The notes: generated by a model from the sequence alone, not told the origin. Positions 37,502-47,012 are shown, counted from the stretch's first letter. The stretch: 64,000 nt of DNA from Pseudomonas pharyngis (GCF_021602345.1 NZ_BQID01000008.1:1-64000); one strand, 5' to 3'. Made by a program: numbers and translations.

Positions 37502-37946
37502 TCTGGCCCAGCAGGTGATCGAGTCCCTCACGCAACTCGTTGAGCCGGTCCAGATCCAGCCCGCTCTCGCACAACAGCTGCGCCTTCAATGGCCCGACCT
37601 GTTCACGCAGCGCCTGCCCTTGTGGAGTAAGGCTCAGATGAACCTCGCGCTCGTCACGGGCCGAGCGTTGACGCTGAACCAGTTCAAGTTGCTCCAGACG
37701 CTTGAGCAGCGGCGTCAGCGTTCCTGAGTCCAGTGCCAACCGCTCACCCAGCGCCTTGACGGTCGGTTGCTCCGGCGCGGTTTGCTGCCATTCCCACAAC
37801 ACCAGCATCGCCAGGTATTGCGGGTAGGTCAGGCCAAGCCGATCAAGCATCGGCTTGTAGCCACGGATCACCGCCCGCGATGCGGCATACAACTTGAAGC
37901 ACAGTTGGCTGTCGAGCCTCAGCGAATCGGCGGACAGGTTGTTCAT
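37485..37946 (-). CDS. ospR: OspR-like thiol-sensing MarR regulator
   Basis: A 153-residue MarR protein of the OhrR group. The sensing Cys16 sits in SQLCFKLYAASRAV, and GLTYPQYLAMLVLWE and DSGTLTPLLKRLE are the conserved dimer and recognition-helix parts. A second cysteine lies near the C-terminus. It should repress by binding reduced and release on peroxide oxidation. The ATG overlaps the gpx stop by 4 bases; two AT-rich OhrR-type boxes precede gpx. Its 3' end overlaps sagS by 17 bases. Confidence 0.85.
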   Translation of the reverse strand: MNNLSADSLRLDSQLCFKLYAASRAVIRGYKPMLDRLGLTYPQYLAMLVLWEWQQTAPEQPTVKALGERLALDSGTLTPLLKRLEQLELVQRQRSARDEREVHLSLTPQGQALREQVGPLKAQLLCESGLDLDRLNELREGLDHLLGQIKALS

Positions 37947-38428
37947 TTGAGCAGGGCTTCGATCTCGCGGCTCAAATCCTGCGGCTTGGTGGCCGGGGCG
38001 AAACGCTTGACCAACTGGCCGTCCTTGCCGATCAGGAATTTGGTGAAGTTCCACTTGATGCCCTGGGAGCCCAGCACGCCCGGCGCGCGTTTCTTCAATT
38101 GCACAAACAGCGGGTGCGCACCGGTCCCATTGACTTCGATCTTCTTGAACAGCGGGAAGCTGACGCCGTAGTTCAGTTCGCAGAACTCGCTGATGGCGCC
38201 CTCGTTGCCCGGCTCCTGCTTGCCGAACTGGTTGCACGGGAAGCCCAGCACCACCAGGCCCTGATCCTTGTAGGTCTGCCACAGCTCCTCAAGGCCTTTG
38301 TACTGCGGCGTGAAACCGCATTTGCTGGCGGTATTGACCACCAGCACCGCCTTGCCGGCGAAATCGGCGAGGGTCTTCTGCTCGCCCTTGATGGTGGTGC
38401 ACGGAATGTTCAGCAGGTTATCGCTCAT
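37943..38428 (-). CDS. gpx: Glutathione peroxidase-family protein
   Basis: A 161-residue thiol peroxidase with the catalytic cysteine at Cys37 in NTASKCGFTPQY, the Gln in GFPCNQFGKQEPG, and WNFTKFLI. It uses Cys rather than selenocysteine, so thioredoxin may be the donor. I use ATG 38428. It is the first gene of a gpx-ospR operon, with the overlap suggesting coupling. Confidence 0.9.
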   Translation of the reverse strand: MSDNLLNIPCTTIKGEQKTLADFAGKAVLVVNTASKCGFTPQYKGLEELWQTYKDQGLVVLGFPCNQFGKQEPGNEGAISEFCELNYGVSFPLFKKIEVNGTGAHPLFVQLKKRAPGVLGSQGIKWNFTKFLIGKDGQLVKRFAPATKPQDLSREIEALLK

Positions 38429-38470
38429 GGTGCGCACTCTTGAGAAATGGGTAGACGGCAAAAATAGCGA

Positions 38471-38497
38471 GCAATTGAATTGTGTGCAATTTAATTA
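38471..38497 (-). promoter_or_regulatory. Tandem OhrR/OspR-type boxes upstream of gpx
   Basis: CAATTGAATTG (38472-38482) and TGCAATTTAATTA (38485-38497) fit the ACAATTnAATTGT consensus of OhrR-group regulators. They are about 43-70 bases before gpx, in the 102-base gap after msrB. Confidence 0.6.
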
Positions 38498-38530
38498 TCC
38501 GAAAGGCGACCCGAGGATCGCTCGTATCGG

Positions 38531-38926
38531 TTATTCGCGCGGCACCAGGTCCAGGCACACCGAGTTGATGCAGTAACGCAGGCCGGTCGGCGGCGGACCG
38601 TCCGGGAACACGTGGCCAAGGTGTGCATCGCACTTGGCGCATTTCACTTCGGTGCGGATCATGCCGTGGCTGGTGTCACGGATTTCGGTCATCGCGTTGT
38701 CGCCGATCGGCGCGTAGAAGCTTGGCCAGCCGCAACCGGAGTCGAATTTGGTCCTAGAGTCGAACAGCGGCTCATTGCAGCAGATGCAGTGGTAGACGCC
38801 ATCGGTCTTGGTGGCGTTGTACTTGCCGGAGAACGGCCGCTCGGTGGCGCTCAGGCGGCACACGTTGAACTGCTCGGGGTCGAGCATCGCCCGCCATTCT
38901 TCCAGGGTCTTTTCAATCTTTTCCAT
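38531..38926 (-). CDS. msrB: Peptide-methionine (R)-S-oxide reductase MsrB
   Basis: A 131-residue MsrB with Zn-binding cysteine pairs (CICCNEPLF and CAKCDAHLG) and the catalytic Cys near 124 in [11 protein letters not shown]. It reduces protein-bound methionine-R-sulfoxide. Three start codons stand in a row (GTG, ATG, ATG); I use 38926, seven bases after GAGG. It is upstream of gpx and ospR on the same strand. Confidence 0.93.
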   Translation of the reverse strand: MEKIEKTLEEWRAMLDPEQFNVCRLSATERPFSGKYNATKTDGVYHCICCNEPLFDSRTKFDSGCGWPSFYAPIGDNAMTEIRDTSHGMIRTEVKCAKCDAHLGHVFPDGPPPTGLRYCINSVCLDLVPRE

Positions 38927-39151
38927 CATCACACCTCAGCGGCTGAAAAAGCCCGATCTGTACCTTTTCCACGGATCGGGCGGCACGTATGATTGCGCCT
39001 CGTCACACGCCAGTCTGGCAGCGGGTTCCTGCGCATTCAAACGGATTGTTGGAAACCGCCGCTTGAGACACTTGCCTGTGTGAAGACGCAGGATTCCCAG
39101 CACGGTTGTCCACCCGCCGCCTGGATCGTTCATTTTCGGGATCACATCGCC

Positions 39152-40363
39152 ATGCAGTTCAGCAAATCGAACAAGCTCGCCAACGTCTGCTACGACATTC
39201 GCGGCCCGGTGCTCAAGCACGCCAAACGCCTGGAAGAGGAAGGCCATCGCATCCTCAAGCTGAACATCGGCAACCCGGCACCCTTTGGTTTCGAGGCGCC
39301 GGACGAAATTCTCCAGGATGTGATCCGCAACCTGCCGACCGCCCAGGGCTACAGCGATTCCAAAGGCCTGTTCAGCGCGCGCAAGGCGGTGATGCAGTAC
39401 TACCAGCAGAAGCAGGTCGAAGGTGTCGGCATCGAAGACATCTACCTGGGCAACGGCGTGTCCGAGCTGATCGTAATGTCGCTGCAGGCGCTGCTCAACA
39501 ACGGCGACGAAGTGCTGGTGCCGGCGCCGGACTACCCGCTGTGGACCGCTGCCGTGAGCCTGGCCGGCGGTAACGCGGTGCATTACCTGTGCGACGAGGG
39601 TGCCGACTGGTTCCCGGATCTGGCCGACATCAAGGCCAAGATCACCCCGAACACCAAGGCGATGGTGATCATCAACCCGAACAACCCGACTGGCGCGGTG
39701 TATTCGAAGGAGGTGCTGCTGGGCATGCTCGAGCTGGCCCGTCAGCACAACCTGGTGGTGTTCTCCGACGAGATCTACGACAAGATCCTCTACGACGACG
39801 CCGTGCACATCTGCACCGCATCCCTGGCCCCGGATCTGCTGTGCCTGACCTTCAACGGTCTGTCCAAATCATATCGCGTGGCCGGTTTCCGCTCCGGCTG
39901 GATCGCCATCTCCGGGCCGAAACACAACGCTCACAGCTACATCGAAGGCATCGACATGCTGGCCAATATGCGCCTGTGCGCCAACGTGCCAAGCCAGCAT
40001 GCGATCCAGACCGCCTTGGGCGGCTATCAGAGCATCAACGATCTGGTACTGCCGCAAGGCCGTTTGCTGGAGCAACGTAACCGCACCTGGGAGTTGCTCA
40101 ACGACATCCCCGGCGTGAGCTGCGTGAAGCCGATGGGCGCGCTGTACGCATTCCCGAAGATTGACCCAAAAGTCTGCCCGATCCATAACGACGAAAAATT
40201 CGTGCTCGATCTGCTGCTCTCCGAGAAGCTGCTGGTGGTGCAAGGTACGGCGTTCAATTGGCCGTGGCCTGACCACTTCCGTGTGGTGACCCTGCCGCGG
40301 GTCGATGACCTGGACATGGCCATCGGTCGCATCGGCAACTTCCTCAAGTCCTACCGCCAGTAA
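39152..40363 (+). CDS. alaA: AlaA-like pyridoxal-phosphate aminotransferase
   Basis: A 403-residue class I aminotransferase with NIGNPAPFGFEAPDEI, GNGVSELIVMSLQ, the NPNNPTGAVYS loop and Lys239 (NGLSKSYRVAGFRSGW) that should bind PLP. The sequence follows E. coli AlaA, which makes alanine from glutamate and pyruvate. The start ATG lacks a strong ribosome site; an open frame upstream to 38993 is not needed for the family length. Confidence 0.87.
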   Translation: MQFSKSNKLANVCYDIRGPVLKHAKRLEEEGHRILKLNIGNPAPFGFEAPDEILQDVIRNLPTAQGYSDSKGLFSARKAVMQYYQQKQVEGVGIEDIYLGNGVSELIVMSLQALLNNGDEVLVPAPDYPLWTAAVSLAGGNAVHYLCDEGADWFPDLADIKAKITPNTKAMVIINPNNPTGAVYSKEVLLGMLELARQHNLVVFSDEIYDKILYDDAVHICTASLAPDLLCLTFNGLSKSYRVAGFRSGWIAISGPKHNAHSYIEGIDMLANMRLCANVPSQHAIQTALGGYQSINDLVLPQGRLLEQRNRTWELLNDIPGVSCVKPMGALYAFPKIDPKVCPIHNDEKFVLDLLLSEKLLVVQGTAFNWPWPDHFRVVTLPRVDDLDMAIGRIGNFLKSYRQ

Positions 40364-40373
40364 CCGGCGCTCG

Positions 40374-40400
40374 GTGCGCAACGGCCCGAACGTTGCGCAC
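40374..40400. terminator. Perfect 10-bp hairpin after alaA
   Basis: GTGCGCAACG pairs with CGTTGCGCAC around a 7-base loop. The U run is weak, so termination is probable rather than sure. The remaining 40401-40593 shows no gene. Confidence 0.55.
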
Positions 40401-40593
40401 TGTCTGATTCAGCAACACTTCTGCTGCGCCCCTCCTCCAGCACCTTCTACACTTGCGATTCATACCAATCATGCGTGCCTGACGCAATCAGGGCGGGTGG
40501 TGCGTGCCTGTCATCCATAGCGATTTCACCGGTGGGAAATGTCCCATGGCAGGGCGAATCCGGTGTAGGACACAGTTTGAAATAGTCACTCGG

Positions 40594-40622
40594 TTGAATC
40601 GCCAGGTGCCGCACCTTATATA
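40594..40622 (+). promoter_or_regulatory. Sigma70-type promoter for htpX
   Basis: TTGAAT, a 17-base spacer and TATATA stand 46 bases before the htpX ATG. Heat-shock sigma elements were looked for and were not convincing. Confidence 0.6.
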
Positions 40623-40667
40623 CCCCGCAGTACGCTACATCTTTAGCTTGAGGAGATTTCTACAACC

Positions 40668-41555
40668 ATGATGCGCATTCTGCTGTTTTTGGCCACTAAC
40701 CTGGCGGTCGTGCTGATAGCCAGCATCACCTTGAGCCTTTTCGGGTTCAACGGGTTCATGGCGGCCAACGGGGTTGATCTCAACCTCAATCAGCTGCTGG
40801 TTTTCTGTGCAGTCTTTGGTTTCGCCGGTTCCCTTTTCTCGCTGTTCATCTCCAAGTGGATGGCGAAGATGAGCACCAGCACCCAGATCATCACCCAGCC
40901 ACGTACTCGCCACGAACAATGGCTGCTGCAAACCGTCGAGCAACTGTCCCGGGAAGCCGGGATCAAGATGCCCGAAGTCGGGATTTTCCCGGCCTATGAA
41001 GCCAACGCCTTCGCCACCGGCTGGAACAAGAACGACGCACTGGTCGCGGTCAGCCAGGGCTTGCTCGAGCGTTTCAAGGAAGATGAAGTGCGGGCCGTGC
41101 TGGCCCACGAGATCGGCCACGTGGCCAACGGCGACATGGTCACCCTGGCGCTGATCCAGGGCGTGGTAAACACCTTCGTGATGTTCTTCGCGCGGATCAT
41201 CGGCAACTTCGTCGACAAGGTGATTTTCAAGAACGAAGAAGGCCAGGGCATGGCCTACTACATCGCGACCATCTTCGCCGAGCTGGTGCTGGGCATTCTG
41301 GCCAGCGCAATCGTGATGTGGTTCTCGCGCAAACGCGAGTTCCGTGCCGACGATGCCGGCGCCCGCCTGGCCGGTACGGGGGCGATGATCAACGCCTTGC
41401 AACGCTTGCGCGCCGAACAGGGCCTGCCGGTGCACATGCCTGACACCCTGAATGCCTTCGGCATCAACGGCGGTATCAAACAGGGGTTTGCTCGCATGTT
41501 CATGAGCCACCCGCCGCTGGAAGAGCGTATCGACGCCCTGCGTCGTCGCGGTTGA
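40668..41555 (+). CDS. htpX: Membrane zinc metalloprotease HtpX
   Basis: A 295-residue M48 protease. Two membrane spans lie in the first ~60 residues, the Zn motif LAHEIGH (His147, Glu148, His151) is present, further spans lie near 160-215, and EFRADDAGA holds the third zinc ligand Glu. It degrades misfolded inner-membrane proteins with FtsH. TTGAGGAG precedes the ATG, and a strong terminator follows. Confidence 0.95.
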   Translation: MMRILLFLATNLAVVLIASITLSLFGFNGFMAANGVDLNLNQLLVFCAVFGFAGSLFSLFISKWMAKMSTSTQIITQPRTRHEQWLLQTVEQLSREAGIKMPEVGIFPAYEANAFATGWNKNDALVAVSQGLLERFKEDEVRAVLAHEIGHVANGDMVTLALIQGVVNTFVMFFARIIGNFVDKVIFKNEEGQGMAYYIATIFAELVLGILASAIVMWFSRKREFRADDAGARLAGTGAMINALQRLRAEQGLPVHMPDTLNAFGINGGIKQGFARMFMSHPPLEERIDALRRRG

Positions 41556-41574
41556 TCAAACCGGCGCACCAACC

Positions 41575-41605
41575 AAAAGGCCCGCAGTGATGCGGGCCTT
41601 TTTTT
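41575..41605. terminator. Bidirectional terminator between htpX and tpm
   Basis: AAAAGGCCCGCA and TGCGGGCCTTTTTTT form a 12-bp stem with a 4-base loop and a U run. Confidence 0.9.
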
Positions 41606-41614
41606 GCCTGTCGA

Positions 41615-42268
41615 TTACTCCCCGCAAATCCGGTAAACCCGCTCTTCCAGCCGAGTTACGCCGGCTTGTACGAACTTCCAGCTGTCACCGAGCACATCCT
41701 GCTCCTCCAGCATCTCGACACGCCAGGTACTGCCCAGCAAACGCTGCACTTCGGCATCGTCTACGGAAAATGGTGGCCCCGCCATCTGTGACTGATCGTA
41801 ATCCAGCGTCACCAACAGCCCTCGGCATGTCGGCAAAAGACCCTGCAAGTGCGCTGCATAACGCTCGCGCATCGCTTGCGGCAAGGCAATCACTGCCGCA
41901 CGGTCATACAGCGCGGTGCAACCCGCCACGTCAGCCGCAGTCAGCGAAAAAAAATCCCCGCACCACAACTCGATCGCGTCAGCGCGATAAACCTTGAAGT
42001 CGCCCTGCTCGCTCACCTGCGGCTGCAATTGCTGCTCACGGAAGAAGTCTTCCACGGCCTTCTCCGACAGCTCGACGCCGAGCACCCGATGCCCACGCCC
42101 GGCAAGCCACAGCAGATCCAGGCTTTTCCCACACAACGGCACCAACACACGCGCCTGCGCCGGGATGGCCAGATCGGGCCAGTGCCGCTGCAAATACGGG
42201 TTCACCTCCGGCTGGTGAAAGCCGATCTGGTTCGATTCCCACTTCTTGTGCCAAAACTCCGGCCGCAT
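41615..42268 (-). CDS. tpm: Thiopurine S-methyltransferase
   Basis: A 217-residue SAM-dependent methyltransferase that begins with [19 protein letters not shown], the family hallmark. [15 protein letters not shown] and [13 protein letters not shown] form the SAM site. In pseudomonads Tpm methylates selenium and tellurium species as well as thiopurines. AGGAGG stands 4 bases before the ATG. The divergent neighbour is the dioxygenase gene. Confidence 0.92.
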   Translation of the reverse strand: MRPEFWHKKWESNQIGFHQPEVNPYLQRHWPDLAIPAQARVLVPLCGKSLDLLWLAGRGHRVLGVELSEKAVEDFFREQQLQPQVSEQGDFKVYRADAIELWCGDFFSLTAADVAGCTALYDRAAVIALPQAMRERYAAHLQGLLPTCRGLLVTLDYDQSQMAGPPFSVDDAEVQRLLGSTWRVEMLEEQDVLGDSWKFVQAGVTRLEERVYRICGE

Positions 42269-42370
42269 GCATCCTCCTAAGAATTCGATCAAAAGGCGTT
42301 AATACTTATATTGGAATTAGATCAATGAACTGACTGAAGATGAACCATCTTAACGCTCAGGAACCCTTCC

Positions 42371-43138
42371 ATGTTTCCCAGCCTGTTTATCTCCCACGGT
42401 TCGCCCATGCTGGCACTGGAGCCCGGCGCCAGCGGCCCGGCCCTGGCCCGGTTGGCGGCCGAACTGCCACGCCCGAAAGCCATCGTGATCGTTTCCGCCC
42501 ACTGGGAAAGCCATGAGCTGCTGGTCAGCAGCCATCCGCAACCGGAAACCTGGCACGACTTCGGCGGTTTCCCCCGCGCGCTGTTTGAAGTGCAGTATCC
42601 GGCCCCGGGCGATCCGCAACTGGCTCGTGAGGTTGCCGATCTGCTGACCGCCAACGACCTGCCGGCACGCCTCGACCCACAACGACCGCTCGATCACGGT
42701 GTGTGGGTGCCGCTGTCGCTGATGTACCCGCAAGCTGACATCCCAGTGGTGCAGGTTTCTCTACCGAGTCGTGGCGGTCCGGCGCTGCAGAACCGCGTCG
42801 GTCAGGCGCTGACCAGGCTGCGCGAACAGGGCATTCTGTTGATCGGCTCCGGCAGCATCACCCACAACCTGCGGGAACTGGACTGGCACGCCGGCCCGGA
42901 AAGCGTCGAGCCGTGGGCCCGGGACTTCCGCGACTGGATAGTCGACAAACTGGCCGCCAACGACGAAGCCGCCCTGCACGATTACCGCCAGCAGGCACCG
43001 AACGCAGCACGCAATCATCCAAGCGACGAGCACCTGTTGCCGCTGTACTTCGCCCGAGGTGCCGGCGGTGATTTCAGTATTGCCCATCAAGGTTTCACCA
43101 TGGGCGCACTGGGCATGGACATCTACCGCTTCGGCTGA
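42371..43138 (+). CDS. ygiD: DODA-type extradiol ring-opening dioxygenase (YgiD-like)
   Basis: A 255-residue LigB-fold protein with FISHGSPML, IVSAHWESHE, LDHGVWVPL and LIGSGSITHNL, which supply the expected metal-binding histidines. E. coli YgiD cleaves DOPA at the 4,5 position; the natural substrate here is unknown. It is single and followed by a bidirectional terminator. Confidence 0.85.
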   Translation: MFPSLFISHGSPMLALEPGASGPALARLAAELPRPKAIVIVSAHWESHELLVSSHPQPETWHDFGGFPRALFEVQYPAPGDPQLAREVADLLTANDLPARLDPQRPLDHGVWVPLSLMYPQADIPVVQVSLPSRGGPALQNRVGQALTRLREQGILLIGSGSITHNLRELDWHAGPESVEPWARDFRDWIVDKLAANDEAALHDYRQQAPNAARNHPSDEHLLPLYFARGAGGDFSIAHQGFTMGALGMDIYRFG

Positions 43139-43156
43139 TGCCCAAATCGCAGGCAT

Positions 43157-43187
43157 AAAAAATCCCCGAACCAGTCGGGGATTTTTT
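43157..43187. terminator. Bidirectional terminator between ygiD and deaD
   Basis: AAAAAATCCCCGA and TCGGGGATTTTTT form a perfect 13-bp stem with a 5-base loop and runs on both sides. Confidence 0.92.
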
Positions 43188-43215
43188 ATGTTCGATCAAT
43201 CAGCCCAAGGGCGGA

Positions 43216-44889
43216 TCAATCTTCGCGGTAGCGACGCAGCTTCAACTGCTTACCGGCAACGCGAGTGTCCTTCAGCTTGGTCAGGAGTTTGTCCAGACCA
43301 TCTTCCGGCAGCTCGACGAGGCTGAAGCTGTCACGCACCTGAATGCGACCGATGGCTTCACGTGCCAGACCACCTTCGTTGAGGATGGCGCCGAGCAGGT
43401 TTTTCGCCGCGATACCGTCACGCGCGCCCAGCGCAGTACGGCAACGAGCACGGCCTTCGCCCAAAGGCATTGGCGCACGACGCTCACGATCACCACGGTC
43501 CGGACGATCACCGGAACGCTCAGGACGGTCGCCACGCGGCGCGCTGTTCGGCACCAGTGGACGTTCCTTCTCGATCGCTGCCAGGTTCAACGCCTGACCA
43601 TTGGTAGCCTTGCGCAGCAGTGCGGCAGCCAGGGCACGCGGGGTGCAACCGATGTCGGCGGTCAGGCGATCCAGCAGATCACCGTGGGTCGATTCGGCGT
43701 CAGCCACCAGCGGCGACAGGCTGTTGGTCAGTTTCTTGATGCGGGCATCGAGAACGGCCTGAGCGTCCGGCAGACGCACTTCGGCAACTTTCTGACCGGT
43801 TACACGCTCGATTACCTGCAGCATGCGGCGCTCACGTGGCGTCACCAGCAGCAGCGCGCGGCCTTCGCGACCGGCACGGCCGGTACGGCCGATACGGTGT
43901 ACGTAGGATTCCGGATCGTACGGCATGTCCACGTTGAACACGTGGGTGATGCGCGGTACGTCCAGGCCACGGGCGGCAACGTCGGTCGCCACAACGATGT
44001 CCAGACGGCCATCCTTGAGCGAGTCGATCACGCGCTCACGCTGGTTCTGGGCGATGTCGCCGTTCAACGCGGCGGCTTTGTAGCCTTTGGCGTCGAGGGC
44101 GCTGGCCAGATCCAGGGTCGCTTGCTTGGTGCGCACGAACATGATCAGAGCGTCGAAATCTTCCACTTCCAGCAAGCTGAGAACGGCAGAGGTCTTCTGG
44201 TCAGCGTGAACCAACAGGTGAGCCTGTTCGATCGCGGTAACGGTCTGGGTCTTGCTCTGGATCTTCACGTGCTTCGGATCGCGCAGGTGACGCTCGGCGA
44301 TGGCACGGATCGATTGCGGCAGGGTCGCCGAGAACAATACGGTCTGACGGGTTTCCGGCATGGCCTTGAAGATGACTTCGAGGTCGTCCATGAAGCCCAG
44401 TTTGAGCATTTCGTCTGCTTCGTCGAGAACCAGGTGGTTCACGGTCTGCAGTACTTTTTCGTCGCGACGCAGGTGGTCGCACAGACGGCCCGGAGTGGCG
44501 ACAACGATCTGTGCGCCATTACGGATTGCTTTCAATTGTGGGCCCATCGGCGCGCCGCCGTAGACAGCCACAACAGTCACGCCCGGCATTTGCTTGGCGT
44601 AGGTTTCGAAAGCGGTTGCAACTTGTAGCGCCAACTCACGAGTTGGGGCCAGGATCAGAGCTTGCGGCTCGCGCTTGGACGGATCAATGCGGTGCAGGAT
44701 AGGCAGGGCAAAGGCAGCGGTTTTACCGGTACCGGTTTGCGCCTGACCAATCATATCGTGACCGGCGAGGATGATCGGGATCGACTGCTGCTGAATGGCC
44801 GAAGGCTCTTCATAGCCGGTAGCGACTACTGCAGCGACAATATTGGGATGAAGTTCAAGAGCGGCGAAGCCGCCGATTTCCTGGGTCAT
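43216..44889 (-). CDS. deaD: DEAD-box ATP-dependent RNA helicase DeaD/CsdA
   Basis: A 557-residue helicase. Motifs in order are AQTGTGKTAAF (I), APTRELALQV, TPGRL, LVLDEADEML (II), SATLP (III), DVAARGLDVPRI, and HRIGRTGRAGREG (VI). A basic linker (ERSGDRPDRGDRERR) and an RRM-like C-terminal domain follow. It unwinds RNA in ribosome assembly and cold-shock translation. The ATG at 44889 has GAGGC seven bases upstream, but the start codon lies inside a 9-bp inverted repeat. An in-frame ATG at 44940 would give a 17-residue extension. Confidence 0.93.
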   Translation of the reverse strand: MTQEIGGFAALELHPNIVAAVVATGYEEPSAIQQQSIPIILAGHDMIGQAQTGTGKTAAFALPILHRIDPSKREPQALILAPTRELALQVATAFETYAKQMPGVTVVAVYGGAPMGPQLKAIRNGAQIVVATPGRLCDHLRRDEKVLQTVNHLVLDEADEMLKLGFMDDLEVIFKAMPETRQTVLFSATLPQSIRAIAERHLRDPKHVKIQSKTQTVTAIEQAHLLVHADQKTSAVLSLLEVEDFDALIMFVRTKQATLDLASALDAKGYKAAALNGDIAQNQRERVIDSLKDGRLDIVVATDVAARGLDVPRITHVFNVDMPYDPESYVHRIGRTGRAGREGRALLLVTPRERRMLQVIERVTGQKVAEVRLPDAQAVLDARIKKLTNSLSPLVADAESTHGDLLDRLTADIGCTPRALAAALLRKATNGQALNLAAIEKERPLVPNSAPRGDRPERSGDRPDRGDRERRAPMPLGEGRARCRTALGARDGIAAKNLLGAILNEGGLAREAIGRIQVRDSFSLVELPEDGLDKLLTKLKDTRVAGKQLKLRRYRED

Positions 44890-45115
44890 GGGTCTGCCTC
44901 TAAGTGCATCCGCAAAGACCCATGCTCCAAAGCTGCACATGCCGTGTTGAGACTCAAGAGTCGCCCTGGCAGCTTTGTCGGCGGGGATTTGCGAAAACGA
45001 ATGAATGAAAAAGAATCGTCAAGGAAGAGCCCGCAGTGCGGACGTGCAGCCGAAGCTGACTTCGGGGAATTGCGCTACCTAAACGCGGCCCGGTTAAAGG
45101 CCGGCGCGCACTATA
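44887..45115 (-). promoter_or_regulatory. Long structured leader of deaD
   Basis: A -10-like TATAGT (minus strand, 45110-45115) puts the RNA start near 45103, giving a ~214-base leader. CATGGGTCT (minus) and AGACCCATG (44916-44924 and 44887-44895) are perfect complements, and the deaD AUG is within one arm. A second nested hairpin lies just upstream: CAAAGCTGC/GCAGCTTTG (44928/44969), with GACTC/GAGTC inside. No -35 is convincing. The rest of the gap to 45311 holds the crotonase upstream region. Confidence 0.6.
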
Positions 45116-45311
45116 CCGGAATTTGCCCAAAAAGGGAGCTTTTTTTATCGGCAAAATGCAGTTGTCACCGCTATGTAACGGGGTTTTGCGGATAATCGGG
45201 CAAAGGTCTATTTTTCAAAGACCCCGGCCCTGCGGGCGATGGCGCTTAAACGATTCACCGATGTGCGGCATCTGGTCGCTGGACCCTTTCTTCCCCTTCG
45301 AGGAAACACCC

Positions 45312-46103
45312 ATGAATCAGCCCTGCCCCGGCCGCGTGAGCCGTGCGCGTCACGGTCACGTGCATTTGATTGGCCTGGACCGCGCCGCCAAGCGCAATGC
45401 CTTCGACCTCGACCTGCTCAACGACCTGGCCCTGGCCTACGGCGAATTCGAGGCCGACAGCGACGCACGGGTGGCGGTGGTGTTCGGGCATGGCGAGCAT
45501 TTCACCGCCGGGCTCGATCTGGTCAACGCCAGTTCCGCCCTCGCCCAGGGCTGGCAGGTGCCGCCCGGTGGTTGCGATCCATGGGGCGTGTTCGTCGGGC
45601 CGCGGGTCAGCAAACCGGTGATCGTCGCTGCGCAGGGTTATTGCCTGACCATCGGCATCGAGCTGATGCTCGCTGCTGACATCAACCTGTGCGCCAGCAA
45701 CACCCGCTTCGCCCAGATGGAAGTGCAGCGTGGGATCTTTCCGTTCGGCGGTGCGACGCTACGCTTTCATCAGATCGCCGGTTGGGGCAACGCGATGCGC
45801 TGGCTGCTGACCGGCGACGAATTCGATGCCCACGATGCGCTACGCCTGGGGCTGGTGCAGGAAATCATGGCCACTGAAGATTTGCTGCCACGCGCCATCG
45901 AACTGGCCGAGCGCATTGCCCGCCAGGCGCCGCTTGGCGTACAGGCGACGCTGATGTCAGCGCGGCAGGCACGCTATGAAGGTGAGACCGCAGCGGCGCA
46001 GAGCTTGCCGCCGCTGGTGAAGAAGTTGCTGGCCACTGAAGATGCCAAGGAAGGTGTGCGCTCGCTGGTGGAGCGCAGACCAGGGGTTTTCAAAGGCCTT
46101 TGA
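45312..46103 (+). CDS. Enoyl-CoA hydratase/isomerase-family protein (crotonase)
   Basis: A 263-residue crotonase with HFTAGLDLVNA and GYCLTIGIELMLAADI as the oxyanion segments. The CAGGD of typical hydratases is replaced by TAGLD, so the reaction may be an isomerisation or other variant. GAGGAAACACCC precedes the ATG. It stands alone, away from beta-oxidation genes, so its substrate cannot be inferred. Confidence 0.82.
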   Translation: MNQPCPGRVSRARHGHVHLIGLDRAAKRNAFDLDLLNDLALAYGEFEADSDARVAVVFGHGEHFTAGLDLVNASSALAQGWQVPPGGCDPWGVFVGPRVSKPVIVAAQGYCLTIGIELMLAADINLCASNTRFAQMEVQRGIFPFGGATLRFHQIAGWGNAMRWLLTGDEFDAHDALRLGLVQEIMATEDLLPRAIELAERIARQAPLGVQATLMSARQARYEGETAAAQSLPPLVKKLLATEDAKEGVRSLVERRPGVFKGL

Positions 46104-46106
46104 AGA

Positions 46107-46862
46107 TCAGGTCGCCGGACGGATGCAGTTGATCAACGACTGCAACGAGTAGCCCAGCTTCGGCGCCAGCGCTTCAGCCCGTGCCGTCAGCGCCTGCATG
46201 TCCAGCACCTGATCCAGATCCGCCGGCACGATCAGAATCACGTTGCCCTCCTTCACCGGCAGTTCCCAGTAATGCCGGTGATAGAGCCCGCGCAACAGCG
46301 CCGCGCCCAACGGTTTGCCGTCGTCGGTGGCCCATTGGTTGATCACCAGCCAGCCACCGGGATTCAGACGTTTCTGACAGTCCCCGAGGAAATTCCACGC
46401 AAGGTGCCCGGCGCCGGGGCCGACATCGGTGTACAGGTCGACGAAGACCAGATCTGCAGGTTCAGCGGTCGGCAGCAGTTCGAGGGCATCACCGACGCGG
46501 ATGTACAGCCGTGGATCGTCATCCAGCCCGAGGTATTCGATGGCCAGACGCGGCACGTCCGGGCGCAACTCGATGGCTTCGACATCTTCCAGCGGCAGGA
46601 ACTTGAGGCAGGCCTGGGTCAGCGTGCCCGCGCCCAGCCCGAGGAACAGCGCGCTCTCCGGCTGCTCATGGCACAACGCGCCAATCAGCATCGCCCGGGT
46701 GTAGTCGTACTCCAGCCAGCTCGGGTCGGCGGTAAACACACAGCTTTGCTCAATCGCATCGCCGAACTCCAGAAAGCGGTAGTCGGCCACTTCCAGCACG
46801 CGAATCACGCCGAACTCATCCTGTACCTCGGCGAGCAACAGCTCGACGCGCTCCTCAGTCAT
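46107..46862 (-). CDS. Spermidine-synthase-like methyltransferase-fold protein
   Basis: A 251-residue protein of the spermidine synthase fold: ALFLGLGAGTLTQACLKF (nucleoside-binding), VEAIELRPDVPRLA and ADLVFVDLYTDVG. The substrate-handling residues of true SpeE (DG.E.T.E.D type) are not visible, so polyamine synthesis is doubtful. Genes of this kind are often called fused or orphan spermidine synthases. It converges with the crotonase 3 bases away. Confidence 0.72.
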   Translation of the reverse strand: MTEERVELLLAEVQDEFGVIRVLEVADYRFLEFGDAIEQSCVFTADPSWLEYDYTRAMLIGALCHEQPESALFLGLGAGTLTQACLKFLPLEDVEAIELRPDVPRLAIEYLGLDDDPRLYIRVGDALELLPTAEPADLVFVDLYTDVGPGAGHLAWNFLGDCQKRLNPGGWLVINQWATDDGKPLGAALLRGLYHRHYWELPVKEGNVILIVPADLDQVLDMQALTARAEALAPKLGYSLQSLINCIRPAT

Positions 46863-47012
46863 TTCGTCTCCTGGTGGTCACCGGGCGCGGTGACGCGATG
46901 GCACCGCTGCGGTGCCGTGGCAAAGCGGCGATTGTCGGCGAAGCGGCGGGAGCAGGTCACGCACTAATTGCTGCTAACATGGCCGTCCGTGCGTAGAACC
47001 TTAGAGACCGTG

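Noticed and set aside
40560-40667. Heat-shock (sigma32) promoter for htpX
   Set aside because: The -10 CCCCAT-type element is not convincing; TTGAAT-N17-TATATA fits sigma70 better.
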